Assembly: GCF_002289575.1 (NCBI RefSeq)
Contig: NZ_NTGA01000018.1
Location: 1 to 64,000 of the forward strand
Direction of reading: 5' to 3'
DNA: 64,000 bases
Source of the DNA: Dietzia natronolimnaea
GTDB taxonomy: Bacteria; Actinomycetota; Actinomycetes; Mycobacteriales; Mycobacteriaceae
The notes under the pieces were generated by a model, which saw only the letters and a program-made list of their open reading frames with translations, was not told the origin of the DNA and made no database searches. Below are positions 37,883 to 47,671 of the stretch, one piece after another (positions within the stretch are counted from its first letter, which is position 1; each line of letters begins with the position of its first letter). The translations under genes were made by a program, and so were the position numbers.

Positions 37883-38580
37883 ATCGTCGCCACCGGGGGC
37901 GTGAGACCGGCATTCCACTGGTCGAGGCGCCAGAGCACCTCGCGGGCGCCGACGGTCGTGGGCCCGATCTCCGGCTCCGCGGGCTGTCCACTCCAGGAGG
38001 GCCCGGGACGCGGATGCGCCGAGAGCTGCACCCAGCAGGTGTTCCCGAGACCGTTGAAGATCGGGTACTGCTCGACCGGCAACTCGATGAGGGCGGCGGT
38101 GAGGGCGGCGATCGCGCCCCCGTGGGCCACGAGCACCGCCGGATGCTCGTTCCACCCGGGCGAGGAGTCCACGAGTTCGTCGACCACCTCCCGGGTGCGG
38201 CGGGCCACGTCGAGGCGGCTCTCCCCCTCGGGCGGGGACCACCGTGGGGTGCTGCGCCACCGCATCCGGGCCTCGGGCCACTGCTCGTCGACCTCCGAAT
38301 GGCTCATCCCCTGCCACGTGCCCAGATGGGTCTCCCGAAGGCGTGGGTCGGTCCGGACCTCGAGCCCGACCTCCGATGCCAGCGCCAGGGCCGTCTCTCG
38401 CGCCCGCTGCAGATCCGAGGACAGGATCGTCCACGGCCGACGGTGCGCCAGCGCGCGGCCCACCGCGTGAGCCTGCTGGACTCCGAGTTCACTGAGCTCG
38501 GTGTCCAACTGGCCCTGCATGCGCAACGAGGCGTTGTAGTGCGTCTGACCGTGACGCAGCAGGATGAGACGACGGGTCAC
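37879..38580 (-). CDS. Histidine phosphatase family protein (phosphoglycerate mutase-like)
   Basis: The 233-residue product has the RHG motif LLRHGQTHYN (about 6-15), the second catalytic His in VAHGGAIAALTAALI and the Glu region LRETHLGTWQGMSHSEV. The substrate could be a sugar phosphate or a lipid phosphate; in mycobacteria the gene at this place is described as a phosphatase (GpgP, Rv2419c) acting on glucosyl-3-phosphoglycerate. The GTG at 38580 is chosen because TRRLILLRHG is the usual start; rsfS ends 7 bp before it. Confidence 0.9.
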   Translation of the reverse strand: MTRRLILLRHGQTHYNASLRMQGQLDTELSELGVQQAHAVGRALAHRRPWTILSSDLQRARETALALASEVGLEVRTDPRLRETHLGTWQGMSHSEVDEQWPEARMRWRSTPRWSPPEGESRLDVARRTREVVDELVDSSPGWNEHPAVLVAHGGAIAALTAALIELPVEQYPIFNGLGNTCWVQLSAHPRPGPSWSGQPAEPEIGPTTVGAREVLWRLDQWNAGLTPPVATI

Positions 38581-38587
38581 GGGGGTG

Positions 38588-39031
38588 TCAGAGCCCCTGA
38601 TCCCGCTGCGGCTCCTCCGGCGCGAGCGAGTCGTCGGCGCCACTGGTCGCGGACTCGGGCCGGCCGGAGGTCTCGACTCCCTCGATCTCCACGACCGGGC
38701 AGTCCTTCCAGAGCCGGTCGAGCGAGTAGTAGTCGCGCTCGTCGACGTGCTGGACGTGCACGACCACCTCGTTGTAGTCGAGAAGCGCCCAGCGCCCCTC
38801 CCGCGTGCCCTCCCGACGCAGCGGCTTGTGCCCCGCCTCCCGGAGCTTGTCCTCGATCTCGTCGACCACGGCGTTGACCTGGCGTTCGGTGTCGGCCGAG
38901 GCCAGGACGAAGCAGTCGGTGATGATCAGCTGACCGGAGACGTCGAGCACGACGACGTCCGTGGCCAGCTTGTCGTCTGCGGCGCGGGCGGCGATGCCCG
39001 CCATCTCCAGGGCCTCGGGGCTAGCGGTCAC
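38588..39031 (-). CDS. rsfS: Ribosomal silencing factor RsfS
   Basis: RsfS binds ribosomal protein uL14 and blocks joining of the subunits when nutrients are poor. The 147-residue product has [46 protein letters not shown] and [17 protein letters not shown], characteristic of the Iojap/RsfS family. The last 35 residues are extended and acidic. The GTG start overlaps the nadD stop (GTGA), the usual nadD-rsfS arrangement. Confidence 0.95.
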   Translation of the reverse strand: MTASPEALEMAGIAARAADDKLATDVVVLDVSGQLIITDCFVLASADTERQVNAVVDEIEDKLREAGHKPLRREGTREGRWALLDYNEVVVHVQHVDERDYYSLDRLWKDCPVVEIEGVETSGRPESATSGADDSLAPEEPQRDQGL

Positions 39032-39744
39032 TGGTGGATCTCCTCGGTGTGGGTGTCGGTGCGGACGAGCTCGCGGTGCGCGGGAGCCGTCGCGGCGGGG
39101 GTCCCGTCGAGCCTGGTGGAGCCCTCGGGACGGTACAGGTTGCGTTTGGCGATGTACTGGACGACGCCGTCCGGCACGAGGTACCAGACCGGGGCGTCCT
39201 CGGCCGCGCGCCTGCGGCACTCGGTCGAGGAGATGGCCAGCGCGGGGATCTCGAGCAGGTGCACGCGCCCGTCACCGATCTCCGTGAGGTGGGTGTCGGA
39301 CAACTCGAAGCCGGGGCGTGAGACCCCCACGAAGGTGGCGAGCTCGAACATCTCCTCCCAGCCGCGCCAGGTCAGGATCTTCTCCAGTGCGTCCGCACCG
39401 GTGATGAAGAAGATCTCGACCCCGGGGTTCTGCCGCAGCAGGTCCCTGAGGGTGTCGACGGTGAACGTGGGCCCCCGGCGGTCGATGTCCACGCGGCTGA
39501 CGGAGAACCGGGGGTTGGAGGCCGTGGCGATGACGGTCATGAGATACCGGTCCTCGGCGGGTGAGACGGAACGCCCCCGCTTCTGCCACGGCTCTCCGGT
39601 GGGGACGAAGACCACGTCGTCGAGGCCGAAGCGGTGAGCGACCTCGCTGGCCGCCACCAGGTGACCGTGATGGATCGGATCGAAGGTCCCGCCCATCACT
39701 CCGATGCGGCGTCCGGCGCCCGCGGCGGCCCCCGTCGTGGTCAT
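39028..39744 (-). CDS. nadD: Nicotinate-nucleotide adenylyltransferase
   Basis: NadD forms deamido-NAD from nicotinate mononucleotide and ATP. The 238-residue enzyme has the nucleotidyltransferase motif [20 protein letters not shown] and the family end motif [28 protein letters not shown]. The ATG at 39744 places this motif about 15 residues from the N-terminus. TAGACT (39753-39758) is 8 nt upstream. The 35-residue C-terminal tail is not conserved. Confidence 0.95.
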   Translation of the reverse strand: MTTTGAAAGAGRRIGVMGGTFDPIHHGHLVAASEVAHRFGLDDVVFVPTGEPWQKRGRSVSPAEDRYLMTVIATASNPRFSVSRVDIDRRGPTFTVDTLRDLLRQNPGVEIFFITGADALEKILTWRGWEEMFELATFVGVSRPGFELSDTHLTEIGDGRVHLLEIPALAISSTECRRRAAEDAPVWYLVPDGVVQYIAKRNLYRPEGSTRLDGTPAATAPAHRELVRTDTHTEEIHQ

Positions 39745-39800
39745 GGTCGCCGAGTCTATCGGTCCGGGACCACGTTCCGCTCCCTCGCGTGCCCGCGCCG

Positions 39801-41231
39801 TCACACGGGCAACAGGCCCGCGACGACGGCCGTGAGTTGCTCGACGTTGCGACACTCGTGCATGGGCACGTACTGGGAGTACAGGCGTGCGGCCGAGTCG
39901 CCCGTGCCCCACTGCTTCCTGGGCTCGGGGTTGAGCCAGTGGGTGTGGCCGACCCGCTCGCTGACGAACTCGAGAGCGTCCACGGAGGGGTCGCGGTAGT
40001 TGTTGCGGCCGTCGCCCAGGATGAGCAGCGAACCCGTGCGCGTGAGGGTGTGGGCGTAGCGGTCGGCGAACCCCTCGAGCGCGTGACCGTAGTCGGAGTG
40101 CCCGTCGTAAGTGATGATCCGGGCCTCACGCACCATGCGGCTCATCGCCGATCCGAGGTCCGAGCCGGTCTCGAAGAACGAGGTGACCTCGTCGGTGGTG
40201 TCGACAAAGGCGAAGACCCGCACGCGGGAGAACTGCTCACGCAGGGAGTGCACCAGTTGGAGCGTGAAGTGACTGAACCCGGCCACCGAACCGGACACGT
40301 CGCACAACACCACCAACTCCGGCCTCGCCGGCCGGGGCTTGCGCAGGACCAATTCCACCGGCACCCCGCCGGTGGACATGGACCGGCGCATCGTCTTGCG
40401 CATGTCGATCGCACCCTGGCGGTGACGACGACGCCGGGCCGCCAGGCGACTGCCGAGCTGCCGGGCGAGAGGCCCCACACGTCGCCGCAGAACCTGCAGG
40501 TCCTGGTCGTTGGCCCGCAGGAAGTCCACCTGTTCCGCCGCGGGCCCCACCGCGTAGTCGGCCACCCGGTCGCGCCCCACCGTCTCCGCGGTGCGGCGCC
40601 GGGTCTCGTCGGCGACCTCGCGGAGGAAACCCCGCACCATGTCGGCCGCCGAATTCGCGGCCGCGGACTTCTCGGCGTGCCGCTTGGAACCGTCCGGATC
40701 GAACGGGTCCGCCCCCATCAGACCGTCGAGGATCTTCTGCATGATCGCGCCGGTGTCGAGGGGACTGAGAGCCTGGTAGGCGGAGTAGCGCGGACCGTTG
40801 ACCGAATCGTAGGAGCCGAGCTGCTCCACCAGGAGTTCGGCCAACGCGCGGGCCTTGGCCCGCGACTCCTCGGTGTCCTCGAGCAGCAGTGAGGCGATGA
40901 GCGCGTTCAGAGCCTCCGGGTCCACCTTGCCGTCGTCGTCCGTCGGGATCTCGACCTCGACCGCCACCCCGTCCGCCGGGGAGTGCGCTCCGATCGCGGC
41001 GGGGAACCACAGGTCGAAGATCTGGTCGAACACACCGCGGTGGGTGGGTTTGTGCAGGATCGTCGCGGCGAGCGCCTCCCTGAGCGCCGCACGGTCGAGT
41101 AGGTCGATGTGGACCATCGCCGCGGCCGCGTCGACGGCCTCACTCGGTCCCACCGGGATGCCCTTGCGGCGCAGGGCGTCAACGAAGTCGACGAGATGCC
41201 CGGACAGTCCGCCGGGCGAACGCGTGGTCAC
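39801..41231 (-). CDS. VWA-domain (CoxE-like) protein
   Basis: The 476-residue cytoplasmic protein has an N-terminal helical part and a C-terminal von Willebrand A domain with a MIDAS motif, DVSGSVAG (about 317-324), then [12 protein letters not shown] and [12 protein letters not shown]. CoxE-like VWA proteins act with MoxR AAA ATPases as metal-insertion or complex-assembly chaperones. The moxR gene is 27 bp upstream in the same direction, so they probably form such a pair. Their target is unknown. The proA-moxR-VWA order is shared with mycobacteria. Confidence 0.9.
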   Translation of the reverse strand: MTTRSPGGLSGHLVDFVDALRRKGIPVGPSEAVDAAAAMVHIDLLDRAALREALAATILHKPTHRGVFDQIFDLWFPAAIGAHSPADGVAVEVEIPTDDDGKVDPEALNALIASLLLEDTEESRAKARALAELLVEQLGSYDSVNGPRYSAYQALSPLDTGAIMQKILDGLMGADPFDPDGSKRHAEKSAAANSAADMVRGFLREVADETRRRTAETVGRDRVADYAVGPAAEQVDFLRANDQDLQVLRRRVGPLARQLGSRLAARRRRHRQGAIDMRKTMRRSMSTGGVPVELVLRKPRPARPELVVLCDVSGSVAGFSHFTLQLVHSLREQFSRVRVFAFVDTTDEVTSFFETGSDLGSAMSRMVREARIITYDGHSDYGHALEGFADRYAHTLTRTGSLLILGDGRNNYRDPSVDALEFVSERVGHTHWLNPEPRKQWGTGDSAARLYSQYVPMHECRNVEQLTAVVAGLLPV

Positions 41232-41258
41232 AGTGCCTCGCCTCCTGATCGCCGCACG

Positions 41259-42140
41259 CTAGTTGAGCCGAAGCTCGGCGGCCGCGCGGAGCTGGTCGGA
41301 CTGGTGCTTGAGCACCACCCCGAGGGTCTGCAGGACGGTCTCGTCGTCGATCGTGTCCAGGCCCAGGGCGACGAGGGTGCGGCCCCAGTCGATGGTCTCG
41401 GACACGCTCGGCACCTTCTTGAGCGCCATGGCGCGCAGCAGCCCGACCACCCGGACCAGTTGCTCGGCCAGTCGGTCGTCGAGCTCCGGCACCCGTGAGG
41501 CGAGGATCTTGCGCTCGAGTTCGGGGGTCGGGAAGTCCAGGTGCAGGTAGAGGCAGCGACGCTTGAGCGCCTCGGAGAGCTCGCGTGCGGCGTTGGAGGT
41601 GAGCACCGCGAACGGCGTGCGGACCGCCTCGATCGTCCCGAGTTCCGGGATCGTCACAGCGAAGTCGCTGAGCACCTCGAGAAGCAGCCCCTCGATCTCG
41701 ATGTCGGCCTTGTCCACCTCGTCGACCAGCAACACGGTGGGATCGCTACGACGGATCGCGGTGAGCAGCGGCCGGGACAGGAGGAACTCCTCCGAGAACA
41801 CGTCGTCCCGCGTGGAGTCCCATCCCTCGCCCTGGCCTGCCTGGATGCGCAGGATCTGCTTGGCGTGGTTCCACTCGTACAGTGCCCGGGCCTCGTCGAC
41901 ACCCTCGTAACACTGGAGCCGGATGAGCTCGGCGTCGGTGGCGGCGGCGACCGCCTTGGCCAGCTCGGTCTTGCCCACTCCGGCGGGGCCCTCGATGAGC
42001 AACGGCTTGCCCAGTCGGTCCGCCAGATAGACCACCGTGGCGGTCGAGCGGTCGGCCAGGTAACCCTGGGCGCCTAGGCACTCGATCACGTGATCGATGC
42101 TCTGGAAGGCCGGTCGTTGCGCGGTCCGGGCTCGGTCCAT
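41259..42140 (-). CDS. MoxR-family AAA+ ATPase
   Basis: The 293-residue ATPase has Walker A EGPAGVGKTELAKAVA (about 49-64), Walker B VLLVDEVDKADIEIEG, sensor LTSNAARELSEALKRRCLYLHLDFP with the arginine-finger region, and a lid domain. MoxR proteins work as chaperones with VWA partners; here the partner gene follows directly. The start has AAAGGATCC upstream. It is located 57 bp after proA on the same strand. Confidence 0.92.
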   Translation of the reverse strand: MDRARTAQRPAFQSIDHVIECLGAQGYLADRSTATVVYLADRLGKPLLIEGPAGVGKTELAKAVAAATDAELIRLQCYEGVDEARALYEWNHAKQILRIQAGQGEGWDSTRDDVFSEEFLLSRPLLTAIRRSDPTVLLVDEVDKADIEIEGLLLEVLSDFAVTIPELGTIEAVRTPFAVLTSNAARELSEALKRRCLYLHLDFPTPELERKILASRVPELDDRLAEQLVRVVGLLRAMALKKVPSVSETIDWGRTLVALGLDTIDDETVLQTLGVVLKHQSDQLRAAAELRLN

Positions 42141-42197
42141 GGGGGATCCTTTCAGTGGGAATCGCGTGTGATGGGGCGTCGACCCGGGTTGCGTGCG

Positions 42198-43526
42198 TCA
42201 GGGACGCACATGCCCCTTGCCGTGCGCGATCCACTTGGTACTTGTGAGCTCCTCGAGACCCATGGGTCCGCGGGCGTGCAGTTTCTGGGTGGAGATGCCG
42301 ATCTCGGCACCGAATCCGAACATCTCGCCGTCCGTCCACGCGGTGGAGGCGTTGACCATCACCGCCGCGGCGTCGACCCGGGCACAGAACGTGTCCGCCA
42401 CCTCGATGCTCCGGGTGGCCACCGCCTCGGTATGTCCCGATGACCAGCGCGCGATGTGCTCGATGGCGGCGTCCACTCCCTCGACCACCTTGAGGGCGAT
42501 GTCCATGCTCAGGTACTCCTCGCCCCAGTCCACGTCATCGGCGGGGACGAGGCCCTCACGGTCCCCGTGCACGGTCACCCCGGCGGACTGCAGCGCCCCC
42601 ACCACGCGGTCCACGGCGGCGTCGCCGAGGGCCTCGTCGAGGAGCACCGTCTCGGTGGCGTTGCACACGCTGCACCGGCGGGTCTTGCCGTTGAGGAGCA
42701 GCCGGATGGCCTCGTCGAGGTCGGCGTCTCCGTGGATGTAGAGGTGGCAGTTCCCGGTACCGGTCTCGATGGCCGGCACCTTGGCGTTCTCCACCACAGC
42801 CTGGATGAGTCCGGCACCGCCGCGGGGGATCACCACGTCGACCAGGCCGCGCGCCTGGATGAGGTGGGTGACCGACGACCGGTCGGCCGACGGCAGCAAC
42901 TGGACCGCCTCCACCGGCAGTTCGTGGCGCGCCAACACGCCACGCAGGACTGTCACGAGCGCCTCGTTGGAGTGCCGGGCCGAGCGCGACCCGCGGAGCA
43001 ACGCCGCGTTGCCCGACTTGAACGCCAGGCCGAAGGCGTCGACGGTGACGTTGGGGCGGCCTTCGTAGATCATGCCGATCACGCCCAACGGCACCCGGAT
43101 CTGACGCAGCTGCAGACCGTTGGGGCGGGTGGATCCGCGGGTGACGGTGCCGATCGGGTCGGCCAGGCCCGCCACCTGCCGGAGCCCGCCGGCGATGCCC
43201 TCGATCCGCTCGGCGGTCAGACGGAGGCGATCCAGCATGGCCTCGCCGGTGCCCTCCGCCGTCTGCTCCTCGATGTCGCGGGCGTTGGCCTCGAGGATCT
43301 GCGCCTGTGCGGCCAGCAGGGCGTCGGCCGCGGCCAGCAGCAGCGCGTTCTTGCGATCCGCGGTGAGCAGGGCCAGTTCCCGCGACGCACCCCGGGCGCG
43401 GCGGGCCGCGTCATGGACGGCCTCGCGTGTCGAATCATCGAGGACCCCGCTCATCGGGTCGTGAGCGGGCCGATCGGCGCCGGACTGGCCGGTGAGGTCG
43501 GGGGCGTCGAGGTGACTGGTGGTCAT
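42198..43526 (-). CDS. proA: Glutamate-5-semialdehyde (gamma-glutamyl phosphate) reductase
   Basis: ProA makes the semialdehyde in proline synthesis, using NADPH. The 442-residue enzyme has [38 protein letters not shown], and the catalytic Cys in [16 protein letters not shown], close to the usual length of about 420. The extra N-terminal residues (1-25) are variable; a start at 43454 (MSGVLDD) is possible. TAAGCT (43534-43539) is 7 nt before the chosen ATG. proB is not in this window. Confidence 0.96.
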   Translation of the reverse strand: MTTSHLDAPDLTGQSGADRPAHDPMSGVLDDSTREAVHDAARRARGASRELALLTADRKNALLLAAADALLAAQAQILEANARDIEEQTAEGTGEAMLDRLRLTAERIEGIAGGLRQVAGLADPIGTVTRGSTRPNGLQLRQIRVPLGVIGMIYEGRPNVTVDAFGLAFKSGNAALLRGSRSARHSNEALVTVLRGVLARHELPVEAVQLLPSADRSSVTHLIQARGLVDVVIPRGGAGLIQAVVENAKVPAIETGTGNCHLYIHGDADLDEAIRLLLNGKTRRCSVCNATETVLLDEALGDAAVDRVVGALQSAGVTVHGDREGLVPADDVDWGEEYLSMDIALKVVEGVDAAIEHIARWSSGHTEAVATRSIEVADTFCARVDAAAVMVNASTAWTDGEMFGFGAEIGISTQKLHARGPMGLEELTSTKWIAHGKGHVRP

Positions 43527-43570
43527 GACCGCCAGCTTACCGATGCGACCGGGGAGGACGACGCGACCTG

Positions 43571-44475
43571 TCAGACGACCGGATCGGCTCCGGTCTCGCT
43601 CACCGCGAACTCCCGGAAGCGGCGGGCGAGCTCCGGATCCCCGGCGGCAGCGGAGCGCTCGCACGGGCCCGGCGACCAGGCGATCTGACGGAATCCCGAC
43701 GGTCCGATGTACGACGCCGGTGGCAGCGGCTCCGTGGCGGCGTACGCAGCGGTCGCGCCCCGTCGGACGCCGTGGGGATGAACCCTCGGCCGATGCGGTT
43801 GAGAACTCTGTTGACCGGCGGGAACGGCGTCGGATCGAGGATCGAGGTGGCGGCGAACCCGGGGTGCGCGAGCTGGACGCCCACCACCGACCCGGCGGCG
43901 CGGAGCCGGTTCTGCAGGTCGAGGCCCCAGAGCATGCATCCGAGTTTGGACTGGGCGTACGCCGCCGCCATGGAGTACCGGCGCCGACGGAAGTGGGGGT
44001 CGGTGAAGTCGATGCGACCGGCGGTGTGGGCCATCGAGGCCGTGATCACGACACGCTCCCTGATCTGAGGCAACAGCAGTTCGGTGAGCAGGAACGGCCC
44101 GAGGACGTTGACCCCCAGGTGCAGTTCGAAGCCGTCGGCGGTCACTTCGCGTGTCCGGCTCATGAGTCCGGCGTTGTCCAGCAGGACGTCGATCGGGCCG
44201 GTGTAGTCCGCCGCGAATGCGCGTACGGCGTCGAGGCGGGTCAGGTCGAACTCGTGGACCTCCGTCGACCCGCCGATCTCCGCCGCTGCCGATTCCCCCT
44301 CGGCGCGGGTGATGGAGGGGAGCACCACGTGAGCGCCGCGACGCGCGACCTCGCGCGCTGCCTCTTTCCCGATCCCGCTCGTGCCGCCGGTCACCACGAT
44401 GGTCTTGCCGGTCAGGTCGGGAAGGCGGTCCACAATCCACTTCCGGGTGCCCGTGGACCTCTTCTCAATGCTCAT
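43571..44475 (-). pseudogene. Short-chain dehydrogenase, interrupted by a frameshift
   Basis: From the ATG at 44475 (MSIEKRSTGTRKWIVDRLPDLTGKTIVVTGG) the reading frame has TGGTSGIGKE, DNAGLM and YAQSK, as in SDRs. At about 43751-43764 (GACGGGGCGCGACC on the coding strand) the frame changes: the product runs into Arg-rich sequence, while the expected continuation [24 protein letters not shown] is present in another frame down to the stop at 43571. One missing base would restore the protein. It is either a recent mutation or a sequence error in a GC run. Confidence 0.75.
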
Positions 44476-44650
44476 GGGCACAGTGTGCTGGGACGGCGGG
44501 CCCAACGGTGCCACTACGTGCGCGCAGCCGGTGTCGCCGGGTACCCCTGTGGGCCCCGGACAGACGCGGACGGGCACCCGGGATCGGTGGCCGACGATCG
44601 GGCACACCTGACCATGCTGCGCATCGTCGTCCGGGCCGGCCGCCGGGGAG

Positions 44651-45262
44651 CTACCCGCGCACGAGCACGGCGACCATGAACCCGCTGTCCTGCGTGAACG
44701 GCCGGAGATCCCAGGTGGACCAGCGCTGCTCCAGCTCCAGACCCGCTCTGCGCACGTCGTCGTCGAACTCCTCGCGCGTCCACCCGCGGTCGAGTCCGAA
44801 CCCCACCACCAGCCGCCCGGGCCGTCCCTCGACGTCGTCGGACGGCGTCACCAATCGCGAGGCGAGGTTGGCCAGCACTGTTCCCCGGTCGGCGGGGTCG
44901 ACGAACGCCAGGACGTTGCCCGCGGAGACCGCCAGGTCGAACGGGCCGGTCGCCCAGTCCTCCCCCGCCAGGTCCGCGACCTCCCAGGTGGCGTCGGGGC
45001 ACAGCTCCCGCGCCCGTCCGATCAGGTGCGCGTCGAGGTCCACCCCGGTGACCCGATGACCGCGCTCGTGCAGGTAGGCACCGGTCCGGCCCTGCCCGCA
45101 CCCCGCGTCGAGGATTCGCGCACCGCGCGGGGCCATGGCGTCGATCAGCCGTGCCTCGCCGTCGATGTCCACACCCTCGGCTACCAGGTCGTCCCACCGT
45201 GTGGCGTAGCGATGCGAGTGCCCGGGATCGGCGTCCACGATCTTCTTCCACGTCTGCGTCAT
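44651..45262 (-). CDS. Class I SAM-dependent methyltransferase
   Basis: The 203-residue protein has motif I ILDAGCGQGRTGAYL (about 49-63), VTGVDLDAHLIGRAREL and the post-motif FDLAVSAGNVLAFV. The substrate is not evident. CATACT is 7 nt before the ATG. It is divergent from the RqlH helicase gene by 95 bp. 175 bp with no gene separate it from the frameshifted SDR. Confidence 0.85.
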   Translation of the reverse strand: MTQTWKKIVDADPGHSHRYATRWDDLVAEGVDIDGEARLIDAMAPRGARILDAGCGQGRTGAYLHERGHRVTGVDLDAHLIGRARELCPDATWEVADLAGEDWATGPFDLAVSAGNVLAFVDPADRGTVLANLASRLVTPSDDVEGRPGRLVVGFGLDRGWTREEFDDDVRRAGLELEQRWSTWDLRPFTQDSGFMVAVLVRG

Positions 45263-45357
45263 GGCACCCAGTATGGCCGCGCCGCGCGCGGCTCGCTCCC
45301 GCTCCCGGCGCCAGCCGCCCCGTCCGAGTGTCGGACCGGTGGTGCACGATGGGCGAC

Positions 45358-47532
45358 ATGACCTCAGCTCCCGGCGCCGTCTCCACCACAGGACCCGACC
45401 GTCAGGCGCTCCGCTCGCGCGCCGACGAACTATTAGGCGCCCTCGCCGGTCCGCGGGCGAGCCTCAGGGAGGATCAGTGGACCGCGATCGAGTCGCTCGT
45501 GGCCGACCGACGGCGACCACTCGTGGTGCAGCGAACCGGCTGGGGAAAGTCGGCGGTGTACTTCATCGCCGCCCGCCTGCTCCGGGAACTGGGCTCGGGG
45601 CCCACTGTGATCGTCTCGCCACTACTGGCACTCATGCGCAACCAGGTCGAGGCGGCCGCGAGGGCCGGGGTCCGGGCGGCCACCATCAACTCGGCCAACA
45701 TGACGGAATGGGACGACGTGCGCGCCTCGGTCCGCGCCGGCGACGTGGACGTGCTGCTGGTCAGCCCGGAGCGGCTCAACAATCCGGACTTCCGCGACAC
45801 CGTGCTCCCCGCCCTGGCCGCGGACGCCGGACTGGTGGTGGTCGACGAGGCCCATTGCGTCTCGGACTGGGGGCACGATTTCCGGCCCGACTACCGCCGG
45901 ATACGCACACTTCTGGCCGACCTGCCCGAGGGAGTTCCGGTCCTGGCCACCACCGCCACGGCCAACGACCGGGTCGTGCGCGACGTGGCCCAGCAGCTCG
46001 GGGTGGGCGAACGCCCGGGTGGATCCGGGGGCCCGGGCACGGATTCGGGCGACCCCGCGGCCCCCGACACCCTGGTCCTGCGGGGAGGCTTGGACCGGGA
46101 GTCGCTGCGCCTGTCGGTCGTGGCGATCGACGACTCGGAGCGCCGCGCGGCGTGGTTGGCGGAGAACCTGGAGTCCCTGCCGGGCAGCGGGATCATCTAC
46201 AGCCTGACCGTGGCGGCGGCCGAGGACATGGCCGAACTGCTCACCTCCGCCGGGCACCGTGTGAGCGCCTACACCGGCCGCACCGACGCCGGTGAGCGCG
46301 AGGAGCTCGAGCGATCTCTGCTGGACAACGAGGTCAAGGCACTGGTCGCCACGTCCGCGCTGGGCATGGGATTCGACAAACCCGACCTGGGCTTCGTGGT
46401 CCACCTCGGGGCCCCTCCGTCGCCCATCTCCTACTACCAGCAGATCGGTCGCGCGGGTCGCGCGGCCGACCGCGCCGAGGTGGTGCTCCTGCCCGGGCCC
46501 GAGGACCGGGCCATCTGGAACCACTTCGCCTCCCTGGCCTTTCCCCCTGAGGACGTGGTCCGCCGGGTCCTCGACGCCCTGGAACCGGACCGGCCGCAGT
46601 CGACGCAGGCCCTCGAGCCCGCCGTCGATCTGGGCAGGACCCGGCTGGAGATGGTGCTCAAGGTCCTCGACGTGGACGGTGCGGTCCAGCGGGTGAGAGG
46701 CGGGTGGATCGCCACCGGGCGGCCGTGGCACTACGACGCCGAGCGTTACGCCGGGCTGGCCCAGGCTCGGCAGTCGGAGCAGGAGGCGATGATCGCCTAC
46801 GAGCAGACCGGCTCGTGCCGGATGGAGTTCCTGCGCCGGCAGCTCGACGACCCCACGCTCGACCCGGCCTCCGGCGGGTGCGGTCGATGCGACAACTGCA
46901 CGGGAGACCGGAGGACGGCGTCCGTCGACGAGGGTGCCCTGGACCGGGCCCGCGAGGCGCTGGAGCGTCCGGGGGTGGCCCTGCCCCCGCGCCGACAGTG
47001 GCCTACCGGTCTCGCGCGGCTCGACGTCCCGTTGAAGGGCAAGATCGCCGACGGTCCCGCCGAGGGACGCGCCCTCGCCCGCCTGACCGACCTCGGTCTG
47101 GGCCAGAGGCTGCGTGGACTGCTCTCCGGGGCCGACCAGGAAGCTCCCGACTGGGTGGTCCGTGCGTGCGTCCCGGTACTGCGCGACTGGGGGTGGGACG
47201 AACGGCCCACCGGGGTGGTGGCCCTGCTCACCGGCGAGCGACCGGTCCTTGTCGAGAGCCTGGCCCGCGCGCTCGCGCAGATGGGCCGGATGGGCCACCT
47301 CGGGGAGCTCACCAGAGAGCCCACGCTCCCCCCGGTGACCGCCCAGAACTCGGCCTACCGGGTCGCCCAACTCTGGGGCACGCTGTCCGGACCGGAAACC
47401 GCCCCCACCGGACCGGTCCTGATGGTCACCGATCTGTACGGAACGGGATGGACGGCAACGGAGGCCGCTCGGCACCTGCGAGCCGCCGGGGCCCGGGCCG
47501 TCCTGCCCCTGGCGGTGGCCACCGCCGGGTGA
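45358..47532 (+). CDS. rqlH: RecQ-like DNA helicase, RqlH type, with C-terminal PRTase-like segment
   Basis: The 724-residue protein has superfamily II motifs: Walker A VQRTGWGKSAVYF, VVVDEAHCVSDWGHDFRPDY, TTATAN, and the motif VI region QQIGRAGRAADRAEV. A four-Cys zinc site follows: one Cys in SCRMEF, then GCGRCDNC. The C-terminus ends in a phosphoribosyltransferase-like motif (VLMVTDLYGTGWTATEAARHLRAAGA). This order defines the RqlH clade described in Mycobacterium smegmatis, 3'-5' translocases that unwind duplexes. The ATG at 45358 is chosen over one 9 bp earlier by weak evidence. Confidence 0.9.
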   Translation: MTSAPGAVSTTGPDRQALRSRADELLGALAGPRASLREDQWTAIESLVADRRRPLVVQRTGWGKSAVYFIAARLLRELGSGPTVIVSPLLALMRNQVEAAARAGVRAATINSANMTEWDDVRASVRAGDVDVLLVSPERLNNPDFRDTVLPALAADAGLVVVDEAHCVSDWGHDFRPDYRRIRTLLADLPEGVPVLATTATANDRVVRDVAQQLGVGERPGGSGGPGTDSGDPAAPDTLVLRGGLDRESLRLSVVAIDDSERRAAWLAENLESLPGSGIIYSLTVAAAEDMAELLTSAGHRVSAYTGRTDAGEREELERSLLDNEVKALVATSALGMGFDKPDLGFVVHLGAPPSPISYYQQIGRAGRAADRAEVVLLPGPEDRAIWNHFASLAFPPEDVVRRVLDALEPDRPQSTQALEPAVDLGRTRLEMVLKVLDVDGAVQRVRGGWIATGRPWHYDAERYAGLAQARQSEQEAMIAYEQTGSCRMEFLRRQLDDPTLDPASGGCGRCDNCTGDRRTASVDEGALDRAREALERPGVALPPRRQWPTGLARLDVPLKGKIADGPAEGRALARLTDLGLGQRLRGLLSGADQEAPDWVVRACVPVLRDWGWDERPTGVVALLTGERPVLVESLARALAQMGRMGHLGELTREPTLPPVTAQNSAYRVAQLWGTLSGPETAPTGPVLMVTDLYGTGWTATEAARHLRAAGARAVLPLAVATAG

Positions 47533-47556
47533 TCCGAGAAAGGCTCCGAGAAAGGC
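47533..47556. repeat. Perfect 12-bp tandem duplication after rqlH
   Basis: TCCGAGAAAGGC occurs twice in direct tandem, beginning with the first base after the rqlH stop codon. Function unknown. Confidence 0.9.
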
Positions 47557-47596
47557 ACTGCAGCGGCCGGAGCGCGGGCACGGAATAATCACGCCC

Positions 47597-47671
47597 ATGG
47601 ACTTCTCAGCGTCTCGCACACCGCGTCCCGGGCCCGGGTCCGCCACCATCGCGCAGCGGGACCTGTCATGA
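47597..47671 (+). CDS. 24-residue leader ORF upstream of the antiporter
   Basis: ATG at 47597 opens 24 codons (MDFSASRTPRPGPGS..., ending RDLS) whose stop overlaps the antiporter ATG in an ATGA. AATAAT (47584-47589) is 7 nt before the ATG, an excellent leaderless-type -10 for this genome. There is no ribosome site. The segment PRPGPG is encoded in the self-complementary CCCGGGCCCGGG. It may work as a translated leader that couples or attenuates the antiporter. No homologue known. Confidence 0.55.
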   Translation: MDFSASRTPRPGPGSATIAQRDLS

